A stretch of DNA of 64,000 bases, from contig CAJUJK010000006.1 of NCBI GenBank assembly GCA_910586705.1, positions 1-64,000 of the forward strand, read 5' to 3'. Shown here piece by piece: positions 52,915-60,200 of the stretch. The position numbers and the translations under genes are program-made. Source of the stretch: an uncultured Lachnospiraceae bacterium (GTDB lineage: Bacteria > Bacillota > Clostridia > Lachnospirales > Lachnospiraceae). Position 1 is the first letter of the stretch. Each line of letters opens with the position of its first letter. Under the pieces are notes generated by a model that did not search any database, had not been told where the DNA came from, and worked only from the letters and a program-made list of their open reading frames with translations.

Positions 52915-53505
52915 TTATTTTGCGAAATAAATAAGGAGTATTCCGCCATACAGAATACTCCTTATCCCCCTAAGCTCCCCCACAGCCTTCCCGGCTCCAT
53001 AGAACCCTGCACTGCCAAGGCCGCCTGCTACCGCGCCTGTCAGCACATCCCTCACGAAACCGCCGAGACTAAAGCCGCCCGTTCCGCTGTCATGTCCTGC
53101 TCCGCTACGATATCCTCTTCCGCTCCCCAGTCCGCCGGACAGATCAAAGGGATCGGATGCGCCGCACATGCCCTTCGGGTCGCGTCCTGCATTTGTGGGT
53201 ATTACGGCTCTGTCTGCCTTTTTCCCGAATATCCGCTCTCCTGCCACTCCGTAAGAGCCGACATGTCCCGTGAGATTCTCAAGCCCCGACATCACCGCGC
53301 CGGTTCTGGCTCCTCTGAGGAAGGCGTCCTTTACGCCCTTGAGTTCGCCCGTTCCATACAGAACCTCGCTTAAGGCATTCCCTGCCCCGCCGAAGAAACC
53401 ACCCGTACCGCTCACTTTGATTCGCGCTGTCAGAATATAGTTTACCACATTTTCATAATGATGGCGAACCGCTAAAATTTTATCCTTGACAGGTATATGA
53501 TACAA
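52915..53505 (-). pseudogene. Rhs orphan linker cassette without toxin (cassette 4)
   Basis: From about 52981 to 53388 this repeats the pre-toxin linker of the large Rhs gene (NALSEVLYGTGELKGVKDAF to SAGFYGAGKAV), then ends after about 16 unrelated residues with no toxin and no immunity gene. Upstream, GGFFGGA joins directly to GAGNALSE, which in the full gene are about 90 codons apart, so an internal deletion has occurred. The preceding 30 codons derive from a junction sequence shared with 56520-56620. No ribosome site; presumably not expressed. Confidence 0.8.
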
Positions 53506-53510
53506 TTCGA
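53415..53510. repeat. Inter-cassette junction repeat, copy 1
   Basis: About 95 bp, including TATAGTTTACCACATTTTCA and ATGATGGCGAACCGC, nearly identical to 56525-56615. It lies between the terminator of an immunity gene and the next orphan linker in both places, so it is part of the repeating cassette unit. Confidence 0.75.
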
Positions 53511-53533
53511 CATCCAGACAGGTCTTGATATAT

Positions 53534-53590
53534 CAAAAATCGGAGGTTTCCTTTGACCGCTAACAGTTTTCAGAAACCTCCGATTTTCTT
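53534..53590 (-). terminator. Terminator after the cassette-3 immunity gene
   Basis: A perfect 15-bp stem, AAAATCGGAGGTTTC (53536-53550) with GAAACCTCCGATTTT (53573-53587), 22-nt loop, T-rich on the exit side in both directions. A decayed relative occurs at 56785-56831. Confidence 0.85.
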
Positions 53591-53593
53591 AGT

Positions 53594-53824
53594 CTAATCT
53601 GTTTTAGCTAAGATAGTTTTATATAATCCATGCTCTATATACGTATCAGCAAAGCTACCGATAATTTCCCTAGAATAATCACCTCCCTTTGCATAGGAAA
53701 TATTCATAATATCTTCCGTAATTCTTTTTAATTCGGCATCTTTTACAACAATATTTTTCCCTTGCAATTTTTTCCTGACAATTTCAGAACATCTGTTAAA
53801 GTCATCTCTCTTTGAAAACTGCAT
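53594..53824 (-). CDS. Probable immunity protein of cassette 3
   Basis: 76 residues, charged, no recognised domain (MQFSKRDDFNRCSEIV, then SYAKGGDYSREIIGSF). Lies 11 nt after the toxin stop with GGGAGG before its start and ends at a strong terminator. The immunity role is inferred from position only. Confidence 0.65.
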   Translation of the reverse strand: MQFSKRDDFNRCSEIVRKKLQGKNIVVKDAELKRITEDIMNISYAKGGDYSREIIGSFADTYIEHGLYKTILAKTD

Positions 53825-53835
53825 CCCTTCCTCCC

Positions 53836-54606
53836 TTACTCCAACAAATCTTCCAGACTATCTAACACAATCCTCTGATTTGTAACCGCTTGTGTTGCTC
53901 CACCTTCACCATATTCTGGAAAATCTTTTGCAACCGGCTCTAACCAATCCGCCTGTCCCCATTCTCCATGAGGTATCCTAAGATCATCTGCAAGCTGTAA
54001 GGTATCAAATGTTCCTCTTATCGACGCATCGTGTGGTACTTGAAGCCTTCTTGGTGATGGTATATCAAACCTGTCAAATGTAATATATGTATCACCTTCA
54101 TTACTAGGTATTACCATTGTTTTCCTTAATTTTGAGATGTATTTTGCTTTTCTTGTCATATATCTATATCCTGTTGCCGGTATCACATCCCCATTAGGTG
54201 CGACATAAAAATCTGGTCTTCTGCCGCTGACGGGTATCTCGCCACTTCCACGCCTTACACCGCGCCCAACAACACTCCCCCTGAGCACCTCCACAGCCTT
54301 CCCGGCTCCATAGAACCCTGCACTGCCAAGGCCGCCTGCTACCGCGCCTGTCAGCACATCCCTCACGAAACCGCCGAGACTAAAGCCGCCCGTTCCGCTG
54401 TCATGTCCTGCTCCGCTACGATATCCTCTTCCGCTCCCCAGTCCGCCGGACAGATCAAAGGGATCGGATGCGCCGCACATGCCCTTCGGGTCGCGTCCTG
54501 CATTTGTGGGTATTACGGCTCTGTCTGCCTTTTTCCCGAATATCCGCTCTCCTGCCACTCCGTAAGAGCCGACATGTCCCGTGAGATTCTCAAGCCCCGA
54601 CATCAC
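53836..54606 (-). CDS. Rhs orphan toxin cassette 3
   Basis: The first 110 residues repeat the Rhs linker; DNA identity with the full gene continues upstream to about 54735, then stops abruptly, with no start signal. Residues about 115-256 are a toxin tip: FYVAPNGDVIPATGYRYM, TYITFDRFDIPSP, IRGTFDTLQLADDLRIP and FPEYGEGGATQAVT. The same blocks occur in cassette 2. The pattern may correspond to the TreTu-type (EF-Tu-directed ADP-ribosyltransferase) tip, but that name is from memory and unsure. Likely silent until recombined onto the full-length gene. Confidence 0.72.
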   Translation of the reverse strand: MMSGLENLTGHVGSYGVAGERIFGKKADRAVIPTNAGRDPKGMCGASDPFDLSGGLGSGRGYRSGAGHDSGTGGFSLGGFVRDVLTGAVAGGLGSAGFYGAGKAVEVLRGSVVGRGVRRGSGEIPVSGRRPDFYVAPNGDVIPATGYRYMTRKAKYISKLRKTMVIPSNEGDTYITFDRFDIPSPRRLQVPHDASIRGTFDTLQLADDLRIPHGEWGQADWLEPVAKDFPEYGEGGATQAVTNQRIVLDSLEDLLE

Positions 54607-54783
54607 CGCGCCGGTTCTGGCTCCTCTGAGGAAGGCGTCCTTTACTCCCTTGAGTTCACCCGTTCCATACAGAACCTCGCTTAAGGCATTTCCTGCCCCG
54701 CTTAAAAGGCTCTCGCCGATGTCTACGCGTCCTCAGTCGCTAAGAAACTTTGATATAGACCAGACACCAAGTATTTATAAACG

Positions 54784-55255
54784 TTATTGTTTTTGTTGAA
54801 TGGCTTCTCGAACTTCTTTTCCTACAATTCCATAACTTCCCAAACCATAAATACCACAGTATTTAGGTTTTTCCCTTATTTTCTTTCCTTGAATATCAAC
54901 ATACTCCTGCCTAAGTACATCCCAAAAACCAAACTCCAAATTTCTCTCTCTTTCAGATACGGATATGTTCTCCACAAACTCAAAATAGCCCTTAATCCAT
55001 GGTTGATTATTGACAATTATTGGTGCAATCAATAACTCTCCCTCATCAAAATGCCTTGGTACCACTTTTTCATTGCAAGTACCGTCATATATATATAAGC
55101 GTCATACCATTAATAAAAGAATCTGTACTTTTTAAATTTGTCCGTATAACTTTTCCGAAATAGAACAGATTTTTTAGAGGTTGCAAAACAAACACATCTC
55201 CCTCCTCCGGGTATTTTAACGACTTCTTCATTGCAATCAATTCCTTAAAAGCCAT
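54784..55255 (-). pseudogene. Imm26-like immunity gene split by a frameshift
   Basis: Two reading frames, 55255-55085 and 55065-54784, join into one protein if two bases are added (or one removed) at the ATATATATATA run near 55087-55097. First part: EEGDVFVLQPLKNLFYFGKV; second part: VNNQPWIKGYFEFVE and PKYCGIYGLGSYGIVGKEV, together resembling Imm26. The start at 55255 has GGAGG eight bases upstream. Either a decayed gene or one switched by dinucleotide slippage; a sequencing error is also possible. Confidence 0.6.
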
Positions 55256-55326
55256 TTTTAGTTCCTCCATAAATGCATGGTTAGGGGACAACCATCCCCT
55301 AACCACATTTTGACCATTTATAAACC

Positions 55327-55536
55327 TTAACAAAGCAAAGAATATATTTGCTTGATAAAACTTAAATCATCTGGTGTATAACTCACTTTTTTCTTCAAGT
55401 CTAATTCCGCCAATACTCCTTTCAGCCCTTTGATTTTTTGCTCATCATCCAACGTTTCAAGAAATGCTAAATCCACCTCATAGTATCTATACATTTCTTC
55501 CACACGTTGTACTATAGCCTTGGAATCAATCTCCAA
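55327..55536 (-). CDS. Probable immunity protein of cassette 2
   Basis: 69 residues, helical and acidic (VQRVEEMYRYYEVDLAFLET, VLAELDLKKKVSY), no known domain. It begins at a TTG 11 nt inside the toxin 3' end with GGAGG nine bases upstream, implying translational coupling. Function inferred from position. The sequence 55256-55326 holds no gene. Confidence 0.65.
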   Translation of the reverse strand: MEIDSKAIVQRVEEMYRYYEVDLAFLETLDDEQKIKGLKGVLAELDLKKKVSYTPDDLSFIKQIYSLLC

Positions 55537-56497
55537 TTATCTTCACCTCCAAAAACTCAATAACTTTATCTATGCGAAATTGTTGCGCACCCCCTTCGCC
55601 ATATTCTGGATAGCTAACTGCAAAAGGCTCTGGAACTGTAGTTGTATTCCCCAATGTTGTTGGAATATACATATCATCAATTACCTGTAAGGTATCAAAT
55701 GCTCCCCTTATCTTACAGTCACTCCAATTGCCTAAAATCTGAAAAGCCTCGCGTGCTTCCTTTGCAGAATCAAATTTGTCAAAACCAAAATATGTTGTAT
55801 ACTGTCTTCCCGTATTTAATGCATCTGTCGCACCCCAAGATGACATATATCTATAACCCGTAGCTGGTACTGCTACCCCATTAGGTGCGACATAAAAATC
55901 TGGTCTTCTGCCGCTGACGGGTATCTCGCCACTTCCACGCCTTACACCGCGCCCAACAACACTCCCCCTGAGCACCTCCACAGCCTTCCCGGCTCCATAG
56001 AACCCTGCACTGCCAAGGCCGCCTGCTACCGCGCCTGTCAGCACATCCCTCACGAAACCGCCGAGACTAAAGCCGCCCGTTCCGCTGTCATGTCCTGCTC
56101 CGCTACGATATCCTCTTCCGCTCCCCAGTCCGCCGGACAGATCAAAGGGATCGGATGCGCCGCACATGCCCTTCGGGTCGCGTCCTGCATTTGTGGGTAT
56201 TACGGCTCTGTCTGCCTTTTTCCCGAATATCCGCTCTCCTGCCACTCCGTAAGAGCCGACATGTCCCGTGAGATTCTCAAGCCCCGACATCACCGCGCCG
56301 GTTCTGGCTCCTCTGAGGAAGGCGTCCTTTACTCCCTTGAGTTCGCCTGTTCCATACAGAACCTCGCTTAAGGCATTCCCTGCCCCGCTTAAAAGGCTCT
56401 CGCCGATGTCTACACGTCCTCTGCTGATTCCCTGCTCTAAGGCGCTTCCAACGGTTCCCGCCGCGAAATCTGTGGCGAAGGCTCCCAGTACGCCCAC
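55526..56497 (-). CDS. Rhs orphan toxin cassette 2
   Basis: 323 residues from an arbitrary GTG. Residues 1-180 equal the linker of the large Rhs protein; identity begins at codons for KGALVG and is preceded by an in-frame stop, so no natural start exists. The toxin (about 183-323) shares its first 25 residues with cassette 3 (EIPVSGRRPDFYVAPNG) and then diverges but keeps GYRYM, TTYFGFDKFD, IRGAFDTLQVIDDMYIP and YPEYGEGGAQQF. Same toxin family, different version. Immunity gene overlaps its end by 11 nt. Confidence 0.75.
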   Translation of the reverse strand: MGVLGAFATDFAAGTVGSALEQGISRGRVDIGESLLSGAGNALSEVLYGTGELKGVKDAFLRGARTGAVMSGLENLTGHVGSYGVAGERIFGKKADRAVIPTNAGRDPKGMCGASDPFDLSGGLGSGRGYRSGAGHDSGTGGFSLGGFVRDVLTGAVAGGLGSAGFYGAGKAVEVLRGSVVGRGVRRGSGEIPVSGRRPDFYVAPNGVAVPATGYRYMSSWGATDALNTGRQYTTYFGFDKFDSAKEAREAFQILGNWSDCKIRGAFDTLQVIDDMYIPTTLGNTTTVPEPFAVSYPEYGEGGAQQFRIDKVIEFLEVKIIGD

Positions 56498-56524
56498 GCC
56501 GCTTCCTACCAGCGCGCCCTTCGA

Positions 56525-56618
56525 TCCACGCTGTCAAAATATAGTTTACCACATTTTCATAATGATGGCGAACCGCTAAAAACTTTATCCCTACAAGTGT
56601 ATGATACAATCTGACGCC
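56525..56618. repeat. Inter-cassette junction repeat, copy 2
   Basis: Second copy of the sequence at 53415-53510. Here it is followed by a 144-bp palindromic element that copy 1 lacks. Confidence 0.75.
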
Positions 56619-56762
56619 CAAACAAGGCACATATCTACGTCGCCGCGCTCCCGCTCCGTTCCAAGCGTAGCAGATGCTAAACTCGTGAGTTGCTTCGCAA
56701 CTCAGAACCTCGTTAAGCACTGACGCTTTCCAAGGCGTTCCTTAAGATATGTGCCCTGTCTG
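56619..56762 (-). repeat. Structured palindromic element in the Rhs locus (element A2)
   Basis: 18-nt terminal arms (56619-56636 and 56745-56762). Read as minus-strand RNA they form 18 pairs including two G-U; read as plus-strand RNA the same two positions would be A-C mismatches. Inside: GAGTTGC-GAA-GCAACTC with flanking TGCTTAAC/GTTTAGCA and AGCGT/ACGCT helices. The equivalent cassette junction near 53515 lacks it, so it looks inserted. Related in outline to 9341-9460. Confidence 0.65.
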
Positions 56763-56784
56763 AGCTGGGTATAAATATAACAAA

Positions 56785-56831
56785 AATCGGAGGCATTCTC
56801 TGACCATTTTAGTCTATAGAACACTCCGATT
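56785..56831 (-). terminator. Decayed terminator after the Rhs immunity gene
   Basis: AATCGGAG (56785-56792) pairs with CTCCGATT (56824-56831) around a 31-nt loop; clearly homologous to the perfect 15-bp terminator at 53534-53590 but weakened by changes. Located 28 nt after the immunity stop. Confidence 0.55.
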
Positions 56832-56858
56832 CTTGCTGAGAGATAATACTCCAAATGT

Positions 56859-57215
56859 TTACTGATATTTAAAGAAAGGCTTTACGATAAAGTCCACATT
56901 CAATTCTTTTAGCTTATCAATCCCCTCTTTAATTTTTGGCGCTTTCGCTTTTAGTATACATACTTCTTTTTTTTCAAGCATTTCTTTCGCTCTGAGAAAA
57001 TTAACACTAGCAAGTTCTGCTATCACTCTTATTCTCTCTACATTTATTATCGAGATGTTTCTTATGTAAAGGCTGTACTCTGTAGCATCAACATCTATTT
57101 CAGGAAAGTATGTTGTGACGACACCCCATCCACAAGTAGGACATGCCCATCCCTGTGTAAAATGTTCAGCATCAATAGTTCTAATCATTTTTCCTCCACA
57201 TTTTTCACATACCAT
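56859..57215 (-). CDS. Probable immunity protein of the large Rhs toxin (zinc ribbon plus L7/L12-like domain)
   Basis: 118 residues from an ATG at 57215 that overlaps the Rhs stop by 11 nt; GGGAGG for it lies in the last Rhs codons. N-terminus has CEKCGG and CPTCGW, a four-cysteine zinc ribbon. The C-terminal 60 residues (RIRVIAELASVNFLRAKEML, then KIKEGIDKLKELNVDFIVKP) resemble the C-terminal domain of ribosomal protein L7/L12. Immunity role inferred from position; a frame open to 57278 is not used. Confidence 0.7.
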   Translation of the reverse strand: MVCEKCGGKMIRTIDAEHFTQGWACPTCGWGVVTTYFPEIDVDATEYSLYIRNISIINVERIRVIAELASVNFLRAKEMLEKKEVCILKAKAPKIKEGIDKLKELNVDFIVKPFFKYQ

Positions 57216-60200
57216 TCTGATTTCCTCCCGGCATAAATAGCTTGAATTTTCCAATATTTTTTCTATTGGGCAACGCAAATTTGTTCATTCCCGCAACAAA
57301 ATACTCACCACTCGGAGTTGCCCACAAATAGTTTGTAGGCGCGTAGACTTTCACATTCAGCCTATTGGCTAAATTTTGTGCGAATCCATCATTTGCTGCT
57401 CCAGTATTACAAGATAGCAATCTAATATCCTGACCTTTATAACCATCTGCTTGTTGAATTAAGCGAGCTGCAGTTCTGTGATTTACCAACATGTGCTGTC
57501 CATTATGAGTAATCAGTATTCCGTCGGTTTGACCATGAGCAATAACATCATAGTATCCTCTGACATCCACGTCTTCTCTACGACTAATATACTTAGCAAA
57601 GCTGTCATTTGCATCCATAAAAGTTGCGTCTCCAACAGACAATTTTTTCCTTCTACGCCCAGCAACACTCCCCCTGAGCACCTCCACAGCCTTCCCGGCT
57701 CCATAGAACCCTGCACTGCCAAGGCCGCCTGCTACCGCGCCTGTCAGCACATCCCTCACGAAACCGCCGAGACTAAAGCCGCCCGTTCCGCTGTCATGTC
57801 CTGCTCCGCTACGATATCCTCTTCCGCTCCCCAGTCCGCCGGACAGATCAAAGGGATCGGATGCGCCGCACATGCCCTTCGGGTCGCGTCCTGCATTTGT
57901 GGGTATTACGGCTCTGTCTGCCTTTTTCCCGAATATCCGCTCTCCTGCCACTCCGTAAGAGCCGACATGTCCCGTGAGATTCTCAAGCCCCGACATCACC
58001 GCGCCGGTTCTGGCTCCTCTGAGGAAGGCGTCCTTTACTCCCTTGAGTTCGCCTGTTCCATACAGAACCTCGCTTAAGGCATTCCCTGCCCCGCTTAAAA
58101 GGCTCTCGCCGATGTCTACACGTCCTCTGCTGATTCCCTGCTCTAAGGCGCTTCCAACGGTTCCCGCCGCGAAATCTGTGGCGAAGGCTCCAAGTACGCC
58201 CACGCCGCTTCCTACCAGCGCGCCCTTCGCCGCGCCTACCACTGCGCCGTTTGCCGCCGCACCTGCGGCTTTTCGCCAGTTAAACTTCCCGCCGTCCATG
58301 AGCTGGGATGCCGCGTTTCCGAGGAATCCCGCCGCACCGCCGAAGAAACCGCCGAGTCCTGCTCCCACGAGGATATTTGCGATCTCTCCTGTGGGATCGT
58401 TGTAGTTGACCGGGTCATTATCGCAGTACGGATAAGGGTTTATGCTTCTCTTAACCGGGTCGGGCGAGAGCATCCTGCCCTGCGCACTGTCGTAGAATCT
58501 TGCCTGCGCAAAGTACTTACCGATTACGGGATCGTAGATGTAGTTTGCAAAACGTATGTCTGTAGCTGCTTCCGGGGAAGGCTGTGTCTCCACCCTGCCC
58601 CATGCGTCGTGTCCCGTGCGCCAGTCGGCATTGCCCTGCGCATCCGCAGTGTATAAGGGACTTCCCCAGAGATCGGGCATTTCGTACATATGCCCTGCCG
58701 CGGTAGTATAGCCAAGGCGTTCATAGGTTCTGCCGTATACGGCTTTGGTGACGCTGCCGCCGTCGTGGTATGCCATCAGGTCATTGTTTGTGCCTCCCAG
58801 AAAATCGGGCACATAGGCAGTTGTCTTTACCTGTGGCGCTTCTGTCCCCGGAAGGGTGACAGTATGGGCAATCCGCATGTTCAGAGCATTGTAGGTATAG
58901 TCTGTCTGTGCCCCGGTAAGAAGATTTTTGCCCGTCGCCATACGGTTTGCGGTGTCGTAGACATACTGCCGGATCAAGGCATCTCCCTGTCTTTCTTCTG
59001 TCAGATTCCCCCTTTTATCATAGGTGTAGCTGTAAGCCGCGCCGTCCTGCTCCATGGAGACAAGTCTGTTCATGGCGTCGTAGGTGTACACTGCCTTCCC
59101 GTCATTGTTGACTGACCACGCTGTACGGTTCCCCAGCGGGTCATAGCTGTAGCTCTCCCGTGTCGTTCCCTCTGTGCAGGAAAGCAGGCGTCCTGCGGGA
59201 TCGTAGGTGTACACAGTATTGTATACGGGCGCGTCCACGCCGCTCTGTCTGCGCAGACCGAGCATACGCCCCATCGGGTCATAGGCAAAATCCACATCCA
59301 TGACTGCGCCGTCGTCTGCCATATATTTTGCCATAGACGGCATCCCATCAAGGCGATAGCGGTAAGTGGCTTTGCTGCCCGGCTGCACCATGGAAAGGAG
59401 ATTCCCCGCCGCGTCATAGGTGTACTGCGTGCCCCTGCCTTCCGCATCCGTCACGCCGGTCAGACGGTGATTCCCGTCATAGGTATAGTTTACCACACTT
59501 TCGTCGGGATAGCGAATGGCAGTTCTGTTCCCAGCGGAATCATATGTATAGCCGACTGTACGCCCATTGTGGTCGGTCACACCGGTCAGTCTTCCCAACA
59601 CATCGCGCTCCATGGTCATGACGCCGTTCCAGTCCTGCATCTCCACCAGCTCACCGCGCTTATTGTAACGGAAAGCTGCCTGTCTGCCGTCATGGTAAGT
59701 CATCTGCAGGGGCTGGTCGTTGAGGTCGTATGTCACGGTTGTTACATTGCCGTCCTCATCCGTGATCCCGACCGGGTTGCCGTTACCATCGTAGGTATAG
59801 CTTCTCTCCTCCTCCACAGGGTTTATCATACGGATCATGCATCCCCTCTTATCATACTGATAGATGGCTGCATGGGACACTTCCCCGTCCTCTGATACGC
59901 ATTCCTTAATCTGCCGGTTCATGGCGTCATATTCATAGACAGTGATATTTCCAAGCGGATCTGTCACCCGAACCAGATTGCCGCAGGCGTCATAGGCATA
60001 TGTAGTCACATTTCCACAGGCGTCTGTCACTGTCCCGATCTGTCCGTTCGGCGTGTAGGTGAATGTTATGCTGTCCCCTTCCGGATTTGTGACCTTCGTC
60101 ACCTGCCCCAGCGCATCACGAGTATAGGTCATATCGCCGCCCAGCGCATCCGTCACCTTCGTCACCTGTCCTGCCGCATTATAGGTATAAGTAACCGTAT

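Noticed and set aside
53500..53512. TTCGACA (TGTCGAA on the minus strand), resembling a Spo0A box
   Set aside because: It lies in the cassette junction and is not kept in the second copy of that junction, so it is most likely chance.
54607..54783. Possible gene start for cassette 3 in this gap
   Set aside because: The linker identity continues to about 54735 and then breaks into unrelated AT-rich sequence; no start codon with a ribosome site or promoter was seen.
56277..56720. 147-residue open frame over the junction, palindromic element and linker
   Set aside because: It reads across unrelated repeated pieces, is Arg-rich, and is out of frame with the linker; no ribosome site.
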